A stretch of DNA of 64,000 nt from Globisporangium splendens. Its lineage: Eukaryota; Oomycota; Peronosporomycetes; Pythiales; Pythiaceae. The DNA lies in NCBI GenBank assembly GCA_006386115.1, contig VFIW01000011.1, positions 798,136 to 862,135 on the forward strand, read 5' to 3'. Every line of letters starts with the position of its first letter. Position 1 is the first letter of the stretch. The notes under the pieces are model-generated. The model searched no databases and was not told the origin of the DNA. It worked only from the letters and a program-made list of their open reading frames with translations. The position numbers and the translations under genes are program-made. Positions 33,967 through 45,725 of the stretch are shown in pieces.

Positions 33967-36594
33967 TCACAAAGCGCGAAGGTGCTGCGTCTGCAGACGC
34001 TGCTGCAACTCCAGTTCGAACTCTTTCTCGTCCGCCTCGGGGAGCGGCTGCAGGAACGCGTGCCGCTGAAGAAGCAGTCGCAATGATGAAAATACCGCTT
34101 TGGAATGCGGATTCTCACTTGGCTCGCTTCCTCCTGTCGCGCAATAGCGAATGAGATTCTGCAAGGAAGGCGCCATTTCATCTTGTGAATCATTCGATAG
34201 CGGGAGTACGGCAAGATAGAAACGCATAAACGTACGTGTGCTTTTCCGGATGCCGTCCAAAATTTGTCACGCGTGACCTGCACCGTCACCTCAACGCACG
34301 AGCCCTCTGGATCAGAAGCAGCAGTACGCGATAAAGACGCAAACTGCAGCGTCGCAGTGCCACCGCAGTTCGCCTCGAATGTGAACGCAGCCTAACAGAA
34401 AAGAGGCTCGAAGATTGGGCTTTCTCTTCTCATCCAAATTACACTGGGAAAAGAAAGAAACTCACTGGAGATCCCTGCCGATGCGTGCACGTGACGACGC
34501 CGGCGTTCTCGAAGCGTCCAAGGCGCCACGCACCAGATCCGTCTATCACAAGTCGGAATGGTGCTCCCTGAGACACAATGATCTCGTGATGAGGGTGCTG
34601 CTGCTTGTCGTGCCGGTGAGGACGACGCAGTGACGATTTTTTTGCACGATGGGGATGAAATACTCGAAGCAGAACTTTGGCGCGGCATCTCTCGGACCCC
34701 CGAGGTACTCGGTGCGCATCGCGTCCACATTGCGTGGGGTCGTGTTGCGGTACAGCATCGCAAAGAGGAGCAGCGCGAAATCTTGAAGCAGCGATCGCTG
34801 CCGCTCTCGTTGGAAGACATCGATGTTGCTGGGTCCGTTGCATCAACACCAAAGTCGTAGTGAACAATGCAAGAACAAAGGTCACACCAACAACGAATCT
34901 CACCTCGTGAACGGATCCACGGCATCTCCAAAGTCGAGTGCGCGCAGGGAAACCACGCGTCCCGATTGCGAGATGCGCACGTTCTGAGGCATCACGCACT
35001 GCTCAGAAAAGTGTACCCATTTCACCAGTCAGTCTCAGCCAATCAAAAAAGAAAGTACACACACCTGCAAAAGAAAGGCAGTGTGCACCGAGCGCATGGC
35101 GTGCGTGGACTGCTCCAAGAGATCCAAGAACGCGAGGCCGATCTCTCGTGCATAGAATCTGCGACACACGCACGAGCACAATGGTTACTGGAGCACAGCA
35201 CTGTGCCTAGAGCCTTATGTGGAACAGTACCTGAAAAGCACCGAAGTCTTAGTGAACACGCCATCAGTCGGCACAACTTCGTCGAGCCCAGACGCCTAGA
35301 AGGTACAGGAGAGAACCAAAAGAAGTGCTTGAACCCTCTAGCAACTCCAGCGTTGGCCAGCACCAATACTCATTCGTACCGGCATCCACTCGAAGCAGTA
35401 GTAGTGCAAATTCTGGTCACCACCGTGATCAATGCACCACTTGCTGCCGTCCACATGCGACTGAGCAGGACCCAAAATCTCTTTTCGCCCGAGAAAAGAC
35501 TGCAAGTACGGCGAAAGCGCGAGCTGCCGGTGTGCTGCGACGTGGATCTCTAGCCACGAGATCGTAGCACCACTTGCACGCGAGCGTTGCAAGATGAGCA
35601 CTGCGGCCACAGATTTCGTTGTAATGCGTCTGTCTTTTTTTATGTGGCGACTGCATCGAAACGGATCCGCTTGCCACGTGGATACCAGGAAGCCGACTCA
35701 CCACTGGTGGAAACATGGCGTGCATCGCCTGTTCGTCCTGCTCTGCGCCTGAATGCAATTCGACATGCAACTCGTGCTGCTTCTGCTGTTTTTGGAGGAA
35801 CTTGGCGTTTTCCTGCTGGAATCCCCAGGCTGAACCCAGTTGTGCATTCCATGCCGCGTCTCCACTATCGTCAGCACCACCAAACAGATCACGTTGGACC
35901 CATTCCGACAGCAGTGCCTTTGTGGCATCCTGGTGCAGCAGCTCTATCTCGTCGCAAATGGCCTCCTCGCAGGCGAGAATGCGCTGGACAAGTCGTTGAC
36001 AAGCAGCGGCGCTGTCTTTGTTTGGTTCATGTGTCTGCTGCATCCGCGCCAGCTGATCTGTCTACATGGGAGAGACGCACAAGCAGCAGTTAGCGGGGTG
36101 TACAGTCAGAACGACGTTGTACACCTCGATGAGTGCTCACTTTCTCTTGTAACTCGTGCAGCGTGCGACGTATCTCTGCATGGCCATGTGGCGGTAGACA
36201 CTGCACTAGGCGCTGCTGGAAACTTCGGAGGGTGCGCTGCTGTAGGTTGTCCTCCTAGGATCACGCATCAAACGCAACCCACAACCAAGTGGCAATCACA
36301 ATGCACCAGAAGCGTACCGCTGGCACAAATCGCTCGACAAGTCCTGCGCAAAGCAGCTTCGGGTCCACTAGTGGCCGGATAAAAAGCTCCCTTTGGCAGC
36401 AGCAGCATCACCAGTTGCATCAAGACGCCAGAACACATTTAATCAAAAGCACGCAAGTGCAACACGTACCACTGATCGGCATCTAGTGCATTCTCTTCAT
36501 AGGCAGCATCCCTATCGTCACCGCGCCGCTGCTGCGCGAGGCAGCGATCATAGGCGCAACGGTACGGATCCTCCTTGCGAAAGGCGGTGTTCAT
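33967..36594 (-). CDS. Twelve-exon pseudokinase-like protein, about 619 aa
   Basis: Exons at about 36594-36466, 36386-36318, 36254-36141, 36061-35686, 35633-35380, 35295-35231, 35158-35065, 34998-34904, 34828-34648, 34600-34466, 34391-34236 and 34158-33967. All phases agree and introns are 47-102 bp. The N-terminal third is helical (QRLVQRILACEEAICDEIELL). The middle resembles a kinase fold: KSVAAVLILQRSR; an alpha-E-like helix FYAREIGLAFLDLLEQS; then a catalytic-loop-like segment QCVMPQNVRISQSGRVVSL and LDFGDAV. HRD is replaced by QCV, while Asn and DFG remain, so phosphotransfer is unlikely. The C-terminal part after LLFAMLYRNTTPRN is unassigned. A Met at 36690 would extend it by 32 residues but overlaps the divergent Sel1 gene. 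Identity beyond a kinase-like fold is inference. Confidence 0.65.
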
Positions 36595-36659
36595 GGCGTT
36601 CTGGCAACGGGTCGAATCTTGAAAAGCCACACTGTCCACAGATACCGTTTCCCTTCGTA

Positions 36660-37794
36660 ATGACAAGAGTAATGCGACAGCTTTGGGCATGGCTCATGGT
36701 TGTCTGGTTGGCAGTGCTACCACGTGCAACAACAGCAGCCACAGCGTCTTTGTTGCGGCCAGAGCTGCGCGGCATCGCGTTCCCTCCACCGTCGACGACT
36801 GCCGCAACGATCGACGATGCGTCGCTGCTCAGCATCCGCGTGGGCGTGCAGCAGGACCAGCCCGAGTCGCTCTATCTGCTCGCGATGCTGCAGTACTACG
36901 GCCACGGCGTGGACCGCGACGTCGCGTCCGCCGTGAAGCTGCTGAGACGAGCCGCGCAACATGCACACCGCGATGCTGAATTCGCACTCGGCGTGCTGCA
37001 CTCAACCACAACGACGACAAGTAGTGAGACCGCGAGTGATGGTGTCGTCCAGAAAAGCAAACGTTTGAGCGCCATGCGGCTCGCGAACAGCGCCAACCGC
37101 GGCCACGTCGACGCCAAGTGGATGCTCGCCATGTATGTGCTTCGTTGGCTTGCTTGTCTCCATTGTGCGGACACTTTTTTCTGAGTGTCCAACCGCCATG
37201 TTCTTGTTGTTCATGTGTAGTTTGTACAATGATGGCTGCGGTGTCAAGAAGAACGTTCCGCGCGCAGTGGAGCTGTTGCAGGACGCCGTTCGCGACAGGA
37301 ACCCGCACGCGCAGTTCCACTTGGGCGTCATGCACGAATACGGCCGCGGTGTGCCGCAAAACTTTACTCAAGCGGCGCTGTTGTACGCTTCAGCAGCAGA
37401 ACGCGGTGTCCCCGACGCCATGCACTATTTGGGACTACTCTACGCACAAGGCCGCGGCGTGAGTCAGAGCTTTGCCTCTGCCATGGCGCTGTTCCGACAA
37501 GCAGCAGCAGACCCACTTGCTGGAGAAGGAGACGCGGGTGATGGTCATGCGCCTGCGATGTATGCGCTCGGCCAAATGCACGCCAACAGCCAGGGCACGG
37601 CCATCGACTACACACTGGCGCTCACGTGGCTGCGTAAGGCAGAACGCCGACAGGATCCACGGATCAGCGGCGTCGCAAAGCAGGTCGCCGACGAGATCGA
37701 GACGTTCCTGGAGCACATCGAGACGCGCGTGCAGGAGCAGGAGCAGGCATTGGGGGCACCCATCAAGGTCACGGTCGGAGTCGTCGAGCAGTGA
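36660..37794 (+). CDS. Secreted or ER-luminal Sel1-repeat protein
   Basis: Exons 36660-37132 and 37221-37794 (348 aa). A signal peptide is visible: MRQLWAWLMVVWLAVLPRATTAATA. Sel1-like repeats follow, each of the form A-x-x-x-L-G-x-(L/M)-(Y/H)-x-x-G-x-G-V: LYLLAMLQYYGHGVDRD, KWMLAILYNDGCGVKKN (rebuilt at the junction), AQFHLGVMHEYGRGVPQN, AMHYLGLLYAQGRGVSQS and AMYALGQMHANSQGTA. A helical tail (EIETFLEHIETRVQEQEQ) ends it. Sel1/HRD3-type proteins scaffold ER-associated degradation and other complexes. No HRD3-style transmembrane tail is seen, so this is a short family member. Start could be 36660 or 36672. Confidence 0.85.
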
Positions 37795-37959
37795 ATGAGC
37801 AAGAGTACTGAGAACGAGAGACTAGTATTGTATTGTGTTAACTCTATTTAATCCCTCCTCGCACTTCGCTGCTGATGCCTATTTCCTACTTGATACTTGA
37901 TACGCGACACTCAATTCTTGATACCTTACTTGTGCCGGTCTAGTGTCAATCATATTCGC

Positions 37960-39177
37960 TTACTGGGTCTTTGGTTCGGCGACCAGCGCCTTCTCCAAGT
38001 CGGCAATGATGTCTGGGAGACCCTCGATGCCGACGGACAAACGGATCAGGTTGTCGCTGATGCCGAGCTTCTCGCGGTGCTCCTTTGGCACCGACGCGTG
38101 GGTCATGATCGCTGGAGACTCCGCAAGCGACTCGACGGCGCCGAGCGATTCCGCCAGCGTGAAGATCTCGACGGTCTCCAGGAACGCGCGCGCCTTCTCG
38201 AGGCCGCCCTTAATGTAGAACGTGATCATGCCACCGAAGCCCTTGGCCTGCTTCTTGGCGATCGCGTGTTGTGGGTGCGATGGGAGGCCTGGGTAGTACA
38301 CCTTTTCGACTTGAGGGTGCGCTTCCAAGAACTCAGCCACGGCTTGAGCGTTCTTAGCGTGGGCCGCCATACGCACGTGCAACGTCTTGAGACCGCGCAG
38401 CGCCATGTACGAGTCGAATGGCGATGGCACAGCGCCGATGCCGTTCTGGATGAAACGCAACTTGGTGTTGATCTCCTCCGAGTTGGTGATGACGACACCC
38501 ATGACGACGTCACTGTGGCCGTTGATGTACTTGGTGATACTGTGGATGACGATGTCCGCGCCTAAGTCCAACGGGTTCTGGAAGTACGGCGACATGAACG
38601 TGTTGTCCACGACCAGAAGCAAGTTGTGCTTCTTCGTGACGGCAGCCACGGCCGCGATGTCCGTGATCTTCAACGTCGGGTTCGTTGGGGACTCGAGCCA
38701 CACCATCTTGGTGTTTGGCTTGATGGCCGCTTCGATCTTGGTCGCGTCGCTCATGTCGATAAAGTCAAAGTCGATGCCGTACGTTGGGTGCACAGTCTGA
38801 CGGAAGTAGCGCTGGGTGCCACCGTACACGTCGTCAATGCTGAGCACGTGGTCGCCCTGCTTGAGCAAGTGCACCGCAGCAGTGGTGGCCGCCATGCCGG
38901 ACGAGTACGCCACAGCGAACTTGCCGTGCTCGCAGGCCGCGATCGCGCGCTCGAACGCGCCACGCGTCGGGTTGCCCGTGCGCGAGTACTCCCAGCCCTT
39001 GCCGAACGAGTTGGCCTGGTTCTTGCCGTAGAGCACGCCAGGCGACGCCTGCGCAAAGGTGCTGGCGAGCGAGATAGGCACGGCGACAGCGCCTGTGTGC
39101 TCGTCGGGGTGCTGACCCGCGTGGATGGCCGTGGTGCCGAAGCCGTGGTGCTCGTCGGTGTAGTTGGCGCTCATCAT
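37960..39177 (-). CDS. CTH: Cystathionine gamma-lyase (Cys/Met metabolism PLP enzyme)
   Basis: Intronless, 405 aa from the Met at 39177 (MMSANYTDEHHGFGTTAIHAG). The enzyme cleaves cystathionine to cysteine, 2-oxobutyrate and ammonia in cytosolic transsulfuration. PLP-binding features: YSRTGNPTR, SSGMAATTA, GDHVLSIDDVYGGTQRYF, ESPTNPTLK, VVDNTFMSPY (PLP-contacting Asp) and the Schiff-base lysine in IHSITKYINGHSDVV. The C-terminal SLGAVESLAESPAIMTHASVP is typical of gamma-lyases. Gamma-synthase is a less likely alternative that sequence alone does not exclude. An upstream in-frame ATG (39297) would add 40 residues encoded by a GA/CT microsatellite and is probably 5' UTR. Confidence 0.93.
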   Translation of the reverse strand: MMSANYTDEHHGFGTTAIHAGQHPDEHTGAVAVPISLASTFAQASPGVLYGKNQANSFGKGWEYSRTGNPTRGAFERAIAACEHGKFAVAYSSGMAATTAAVHLLKQGDHVLSIDDVYGGTQRYFRQTVHPTYGIDFDFIDMSDATKIEAAIKPNTKMVWLESPTNPTLKITDIAAVAAVTKKHNLLLVVDNTFMSPYFQNPLDLGADIVIHSITKYINGHSDVVMGVVITNSEEINTKLRFIQNGIGAVPSPFDSYMALRGLKTLHVRMAAHAKNAQAVAEFLEAHPQVEKVYYPGLPSHPQHAIAKKQAKGFGGMITFYIKGGLEKARAFLETVEIFTLAESLGAVESLAESPAIMTHASVPKEHREKLGISDNLIRLSVGIEGLPDIIADLEKALVAEPKTQ

Positions 39178-40436
39178 GGTAGAGAGAGAGAGAGAGGAGA
39201 AGAAGGAGGAGGAGGAGGGAGGGAGCTGCTGCTGCGGGGCTGGAAGCAGATTCGGGAATGAGCGCATTCGTTTGCAGTCGCAGTTCGTAACCAACATCCT
39301 TGCTGCGACATCGTCGCTCGAAACAGCAAGTGATAGGGGGTCTCATTGAGTGGATGGGATCAGCTGCGCTGATTGGCTGCAATGTCGGTTGCATGTGGCC
39401 CGTCAGTGTTTCTGATTGGAAGACAACGCTCAAGAGCCCTACTCGTCGGTGCACGTCATCAAGACGCTCACATTTGTGTCACATTCGAATGGAAGGCAAC
39501 TTGAACAACCGAGTTCGACCAGGAACCGCAGCATTCTCGTTGGCGGCGGCAACGCAGCGGAAAAGAAACCGCATGCGACAGTATCACTCTTGCACAGTAT
39601 TTGACACTGCGTGCGTTCATTGATGACGCGCTGTATGCCCCCAGTACGCGATCCGACGCTGAACGCCTGTCAAGAGGAAGCAAACGAGTCGATGTGGTCT
39701 GTTAAAGCAACATTCAAGGAGGCGAGAGTGTGGGTCGTGGTCTAGTAATCATCCGATTGGATGTGACAGGCAAAAGGAGTGATTGTCGTTCTTGCATCTC
39801 TCACTTGCTTTTGACTGGCTAATCTTTGAGCACCTCTCAGTCGCGTTCGCGCCTATGATGCTATGTATATCAAAGCGCCAAACGCGTCCTCTTGCTGATC
39901 CACGCTCTGGTGGACCGTGTTTGCTGCGGGTTCTCTCGCCATAGAACTGAGCTCACTTGCACTTGCGGAGGCATTAGGCTGTATGGTGCTCACGTCAAGC
40001 ATGTCAGCCTTTGCGCACTACGCCGCACTATTGTAGTGGAGGGCATCCTCGTTTCTGCTTTGAAACCAAGTGGGTACATGTGGCAACCGTCGCGATCCAA
40101 ATCTCGTCGACAAAACGGCGTGTTCCATTCTCTTGGTTCGATTGCAGACACTGCCAATAGCTGCTAAACAATACTGTGTGTTTCATGTCATTCACGACGT
40201 TTGCTGCTTAGAATCTCCAACAGAGTTTACTGTGGGACGCTGGAGTGTTCCACGCGATTGGCTAAAACCCAACAGCAGTATCATCCACCGTCCCATTGGG
40301 TAATAACATTGTCATACGCTTCTACGATTGGTGGAAATGTCGCTCCGTGTGTGGTTTTTGATGCCCTTTGCTCTCTATCGTTGTCTCAACAACCTCTGCA
40401 TGGCACAACGCGCCGAAGAAGAGAAGCAAAGGAGCG
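39178..40436. other. Divergent intergenic region, no gene seen
   Basis: 1.26 kb between divergent CTH and ADCK2-like genes. A purine-rich AG/AGG microsatellite (39179-39230) lies immediately upstream of the CTH start. Several CCAAT-like ATTGG/CCAAT elements occur (39369, 40257, 40294). Small open frames here have no recognisable content. Confidence 0.5.
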
Positions 40437-42189
40437 ATGCTGACCCCTCTGCTGCTGCTGCGACGAGCGCCTGCGGCGTCAAAGCGCGGAGCGTCAAAGC
40501 GCCTGCAGCTGCTGTGTATGCACCACGAGCGCGGCTTGAGTTCGCTGACCCACGTGCCGCTGCAGGTGCGCGCCGTGGCGCAGAAGCACGCGCTGCGCAA
40601 ACACCAGCAACAGATGCACGCCGAGTGGGTCGCGCGCTTGAGCCACGTGCAGCGACAGTTCCCACGATGCCTCGCGACTTCCCACGTATGTGTGAATGCT
40701 TTTTGCGCTATATTGTGTGTATGTGTGTGAATGATGGCTTATTGGCTTTGTTGTGGTTGTTGTTTATGCCGATTAGGCGGCTGTGTATGATGAAAAGACT
40801 TCGTTGCTCCAGCGCCTCAAGCACTGGATCTGCATCGTCCTGCATCTCGCCAAGCTGCTGTCGCTGGCGTCTCCACTCGCAGTAAGCGCGCCGCTTGTGG
40901 TCACGCTGCGCTCGGTGGCGCCGTCGCTCGAGAAGAGCTGGTGGGAGTTCGCGCTCTGGGCTGCGCAGTACTCGTCTCCGGCTGTGATGAAGTTCCTTCA
41001 GTGGGCGAGTACGCGTCGTGATTTGTTTCCAGCGTCGTTCTGTGACCGCTTTGAGCGATTCCACGAGCATGCGCCGCTGCATTCGTGGTCGCAGACTGAG
41101 GACGCATTGCGCATGGCGTTTGGCGACAACTGGACCGACATCATGGAGCTGAAGAAGGAGCCCATTGGCTCGGGCTGCATTGCGCAAGTGTACCGCGGTC
41201 GACTCAAGGCCACTAACGAAGACATCGCGGTGAAAGTGATCCATCCACACGTGAAAGAGCTCGTGGAACTCGACCTGGACGTCATGCGCGCAGCCGTGAA
41301 ACTCGTCGAAGCCATTCCAAGACTGCGCTGGCTCGGCGGCTCAGACAGCGTCGAGGAGTTCGCGTCGATCATGAACCGACAGCTGAATCTGCGCACCGAA
41401 GCCGAGAACCTCGTGCTCTTCCGCGAGCACTTCCGGCATCGGAAACGCGGACTGCGCTTCCCGATCCCGCACATGGAGTACACGACGGAGAACGTGTTGA
41501 TCGAGAGCTTCGAGACGGGTCTGCACTTCAGTGAGATCGCGCAATTGGATACCGCGCGGCGCAAAGCTGTCGCTCGCGTCGTGCTCGAGTCGTATTTGCG
41601 GATGGTGTTTCTGGACAATTTCGCGCATGGCGACCTGCATCCAGGCAATCTGCTCTTTGACCCGCACAAGATGCACGCGGGTAGCAGCAGTAATAGCAGC
41701 AGCAGTAGCGGCAGTGCGGGTGTCGTGGCGGTGGATGCTGGGATCGTGACGAAACTTGATCCAGTGGATCTGCGCAACTTCGTGGAGCTGTTCCACGCCG
41801 TTGCAACCGGAGACGGCTACAAGGCTGGCGAACTCATCGTGTCTCGAAGCAAAGAGTACGAGACGAAACTCGCGAATGGCGAACTCTCGCAGCAGAAATG
41901 CAAGGACCTCGAGTCGTTTTGCCACGGCATGGAGCGTATCGTGTCGAACGCATTGGGTTGGAAGCTGAAGCTTGAGAAAGTGCATGTCGGTACGCTCTTG
42001 CGTGAAGTGCTGGAGCTCTGTTGTACCCATGAGGTGAAGCTCGAGGGCAAGTACGCGTCCATTGTGATCTCGATCGCTGTCCTCGAAGCCGTGGGGCGGA
42101 AACTCGACCCGGAGATCGACGTGCTGCATGTCGCGCTCCCGATCATCGCGCAGTCGCTCATCAAGAATGTTCGAGGATTGAACAACTAG
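40437..42189 (+). CDS. ADCK2: ADCK2-like aarF/ABC1/UbiB atypical kinase, mitochondrial
   Basis: Exons 40437-40685 and 40777-42189 (553 aa). The N-terminus (MLTPLLLLRRAPAASKRGASKR) looks like a mitochondrial presequence and is followed by two hydrophobic helices. UbiB/ABC1 core: EPIGSGCIAQVYRGRL (Ala/Gly loop), DIAVKVIHP (ATP lysine), MNRQLNLRTEAENLVLF, NFAHGDLHPGNLLF (catalytic loop) and VVAVDAGIVTKL (DFG replaced by DAG). The Ala-rich KxGQ segment of COQ8 is reduced, as in ADCK2 and its relatives. Family members support coenzyme Q and lipid homeostasis in mitochondria. A Ser/Asn tract (GSSSNSSSSSGS) is inserted between catalytic and metal loops. Ends 38 bp from the convergent ankyrin gene. 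Confidence 0.88.
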
Positions 42190-42227
42190 AAGTTCATGTA
42201 TTTGCTTTGATTTTGCGGCTTTAGGGC

Positions 42228-43044
42228 TTACGACTTGCGGTACGTGATCTCGCAGAGCAGGATGGCGACGAGATGACACTTGAGCCGCTCGGCCATCTCC
42301 AGCGCGGTCTCGTTCGTGGCGTACGTCCGGGCATTGAGGTTGACGTCGTACTGCACGAGCACCTCGGCGGCGAGAGCCGAGTCGTTGACGGCGGCTACAG
42401 CAAAAGGAGAGCGACCGATTAGAAGACGAGAAGTTAGCGAGAGGGAACTAAATAGAAGAGAATAGATGAATGCACCACCCAGTCGACGGCTTTTTTGTAC
42501 CATAGTGAAGGGCACTCCAGCCGTCTTCCTTTTAGATAAAGAACAGCATTTGGATTTGTATGAAATAAAAGAATAAAAGCACACAAAAAATCATGGGTTT
42601 CGAAGCCAGCACTTTTGCTCGTAAATGGAAGTGATCACGTACGTCGGTCTCGTCGATGAATGCCTTCTTCCGAAGCAAGAGCTCTGCAATCCCCGCATGA
42701 TCTTCTCCGCACGCCTGTCCAGGAAGACACGAGACACAACGTGAGTTTATACCAAGAAATGCTTTCCATCGCCACGCAAACTCGAGGCTTTGATACAGAA
42801 TCCAATGCATCCATACGAGCATGAGTGGCGTCGTGCCGTGTTTCTACGTTGACAACGGGAAAGTGAAAACAAAAATGAGTCGTCCTTGGTTTCGCAAGAT
42901 GTACACTCAGACTCACATCTTTGCGGCTGATCGTAATGCGTCGCACGGGTGCTTTCTCAAGTACCGTTCGAGCTCGGCACCGCTATTGCTCGCAGTCTCC
43001 GCATCTTTGCGTGCGATGAGCGCGGATGGGAACACCGCCCTTTG
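42228..43044 (-). CDS. Small ankyrin-repeat protein, 5' end incomplete
   Basis: Exons at about 43044-42913, 42843-42817, 42714-42643, 42528-42501 and 42394-42228. The ankyrin consensus reassembles across tiny exons: KHGTTPLMLACGEDHAGIAELLLRKKAFIDETD, then EDGWSALHYAAVNDSALAAEVLVQ, then LNARTYATNETALEMAERLK. The first exon shown (ERYLRKHPCDALRSAAK) is a helix pair of the same fold. Its junction with the 27-bp exon is out of phase by one base, so either an indel or a mis-drawn splice. No start codon lies in the first exon; a short upstream exon at 43209-43186 (MHHVALYS) would fit in phase but needs a 140-bp intron. Function unknown beyond protein binding. Confidence 0.65.
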
Positions 43045-43292
43045 CTGTTGTAGAAATATGCTCGAACGAGCTTGTCTTTTGTGGCAAAAAATCAGAGAAT
43101 CGCGACTACTCACAGTGTGAGCACTGTGTATTTATGCAGTTATGCAAGAGCGTGAAGAGATTTTAGCTTGCCTAGAATAACGCACCGAATACAAAGCAAC
43201 GTGGTGCATCGACGGTGTTAAGCCCGGATCCTTCTGGTCGTCAAGAAGGCGGTCATCGCTACGCTGAGACGAAAGCCCTTCATTCCTCCACC

Positions 43293-44504
43293 TCATGTAG
43301 ATCGAGACCGCGAAGACGAGTGAGAGCGCCGGTTTCTGCAACAACAAAAAATGACAGAAATAATGAGTTATGCTTCTTTGCAGCCAACGATGTGGTGATT
43401 CTTGCACAGATACCTATCGCTGCGCGAAGATTTCTTCCGTTCGCTTCGGGACGCCTTCTTCTCATCGCGGGAAGGAGATTTGTCGTCACGCGAGCGCTTT
43501 GCGTCGTCGCGGGATGGTCGAGAGCTGCGTCGCTCTCTGGAGTGAGATCTAGATCTGAGAGGAATGCGCATAATCTCATTAGCAAAATACCAAACAAACA
43601 GAAGCACACGCTGTCAAAAACGCAAACCGTACCGTCTACTTCTGCGTCTTCTATCGTTGGACGCAGATCGGGATCTGGACTTCGATCGAGATGGCGATGG
43701 AGAGCGACGACTACGACGGTCACGACGGCGGTACGGACTCGGCGAGCGGCGTCTGGGGGATCGTGAACGCGAGCGACCGCGGGTCCGATCGTCACGGCCG
43801 CGTATCGAGTCATCAAAATGTCTCGAGTTGCGATCTCTACCAAATTGGTCAGGTTTACTGCTCGATGACATAGCAGCAGCAGTATTGGTATTGCCACTAC
43901 TACCACGACTATCGTCGCGTCTCACTGTAGTCGCTGTCTCCTGACGCTTCTTGTCGAGCACTTGGCGCAATTTCTCCTTTTCACTCGCGAGTTGCTCCAG
44001 CTCTTGCTTCTTCTTCTCCAGCAGCTGCGTCGGGATGCCCGTCGCATGCGACTGCGCGCTCAGCAACAGATTCCAGAGCTCTTCCGTGAACGCAGGCGCG
44101 TCTTTTTCGAGGAAGCCGGTCAACGAGATTTGCAGGTGGCGCGGATCCAGTTTCTCGTCCACCTTCGGCTCCAGCAGGTTGATCACCAGGGACACCACGA
44201 TGTCGTCCTCAAAGCCCAGCAGCGTGGTGATGCGCTCCGTGACCCACTGGTGGATCACCTCGAGTTTCACCTTCTTCAGATCCACCTTCTCGTCGAAGCA
44301 CTTGGGGAACGACATCTTGGCCAGCAGCTTCTTGTTCTGGTTGAAATACCGACTGTCCTGGTCGATGCTCGTTCCCTGGCACCATACATCACACAAACAA
44401 GTAAGGCACACAGATCGATAAGAAAGCAGCGTGTTATATGTAATCGCATCAGTGCAAGCAGAAGAGGCACGTTAAATACCCGGAAGAAGCCACCGCTTGC
44501 CATG
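43293..44504 (-). CDS. SRRM1: SRRM1/SRm160-like splicing coactivator (PWI domain plus RS domain)
   Basis: Exons 44504-44481, 44375-43633, 43554-43414 and 43335-43293 (316 aa). Starts MASGGFFRGTSIDQDSRY, matching the N-terminus of SRm160. The PWI domain (residues about 30-130) contains VKLEVIHQWVTERITTLLG (here WVTERI for PWI) and EDDIVVSLVINLLE, ending DPRHLQISLTGFL. PWI binds nucleic acid, and SRm160 joins the exon-junction complex and splicing enhancers in the nucleus. A coiled coil (LEKKKQELEQLASEKEKLRQ) leads to an RS domain rich in RSRSRSPRRRSPSPYRR, with a second RS/RD stretch and a short final exon. Much shorter than human SRRM1 (about 900 aa) but complete for a protist. Confidence 0.92.
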
Positions 44505-44959
44505 GTCGTCGCCTTGCTTTGATCCTGTGCGCACTAATCCCAAAGGGAAATGTACTGAAATGGCGATGGAGCTGTTGGTGGGACAATGCATAGATTTACG
44601 ACACCGACTAGGGTGCAGCGCATCAAAATGTGGCAGCAGTCAATGAGTGTACTTTTGATGTGAGTCTTCTCAAATGTAAAAATCACAGAAACACTGGTAT
44701 TGGCTTGAAGTTTCGAAATTGTGCTTTTTGACATTTTCAACAAATGTTTCGAATGCAATGAGCAGAATTTATGTGAATTATTTGTGCCACCATCTCATGT
44801 GGCCCACATAGACTGTGTCAGAAGCCAAATTGATTGGCCAAGCAGACAAACGAAACCACCCATGTGCGACTAGAGCGGCAACTGGACGCTGATCAAAGCC
44901 AATTATGAGCAGGAACGCTCTCATTTACGGGATGGTTTATGGTACACAATGCTGCCCAT
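44505..44959. other. Intergenic, no gene seen
   Basis: 455 bp between the SRRM1 start and the MMADHC stop, both on the minus strand. It must hold the SRRM1 promoter. AT-rich in its centre. Two CCAAT-type boxes occur at 44830-44910. Confidence 0.5.
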
Positions 44960-45725
44960 TTACACAGGCGCAGCCGCCGCGTCTTCTTGATCCGCAGGCT
45001 CGCTTTGAGGCGTGTCGTTCTCTGACTTGAGCGTTTCGTTGAAGGACGAGTTCGCGATCACTTCGCGCACCAGTTCGTACGGCGCGTTCGTGAACAGCGA
45101 CGCCGGGTACACAGCCGCGCCCCACGACGGGTGGATCAGGATCTTGCACATGCCGGCGCTGTTGCACCGATACCGCAGCAGCACCTCCACGCCGTCCACC
45201 TCGCTGTACACCTTGTTCGACTGCAACGTCAGCATCTGCACCATAATACGAAACAACCGAAGCATGCGTCATCCACAGAGCACCAGTCGCTTGTAGGCAA
45301 CTCATACATATACCACACGCAACCAGCCAGCAATTTGTACTTACCGGAAGCCCCGAACACGGGTCGATGAAGTCTGCCCAGTAGCTGTGTTCGATGAGCT
45401 TGGACGAGACCTGCTGCGCGAACTCGACGAACGTCTCGAGCAGCCGGTCCTTCTCCTTGTCGGCGTCCACGCCAAACTGGCTGAGGTCCATGAGCGATCT
45501 CTGGCACGTGAGCACGGCGAGCGTGGCCTGACCCGCAGGCTGCTTGCGCTCGAACTGCGCCGGGAAGACGTGCTTGAGCTCGCGCAGCAGCAGCTTGGGG
45601 CACTCGTGCACGGACACCTCGAAGCCCGAGCGGATGGCTGTGGGGCTCAGCAGCGCCCCCTGCGCGCGCGCCACACGCAGCGACGTGGCCGACGAGCTCT
45701 TGCTGCTGCTTGGTGCGTCGCTCAT
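44960..45725 (-). CDS. MMADHC: MMADHC (cblD) cobalamin trafficking protein
   Basis: Exons 45725-45345 and 45235-44960 (218 aa). In animals MMADHC takes cobalamin from MMACHC and directs it to cytosolic methionine synthase and mitochondrial methylmalonyl-CoA mutase. Family marks: a FEVSVHECPKLLLRELKHVF strand-helix, LIEHSYWADFIDPCSGLP (human YWADFIDPSSGL), CNSAGMCKILIHPSWGAAVY and a final ASLFTNAPYELV. The N-terminus is short and does not look like a strong mitochondrial signal; human MMADHC has a longer one. Its presence implies B12-dependent metabolism and uptake in the organism. Confidence 0.9.

Noticed and set aside
34600..34648. Apparent frameshift at an A7 run in the pseudokinase gene
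   Set aside because: A 47-bp GT-AG intron restores phase without any indel.
39178..39297. 40-residue N-terminal extension of CTH
   Set aside because: Encoded by a GA/CT microsatellite and unlike any CTH; the Met at 39177 fits family starts.
39892..40303. Small plus frames between CTH and ADCK2-like genes
   Set aside because: Short, overlapping in two frames, no codon bias or motif.
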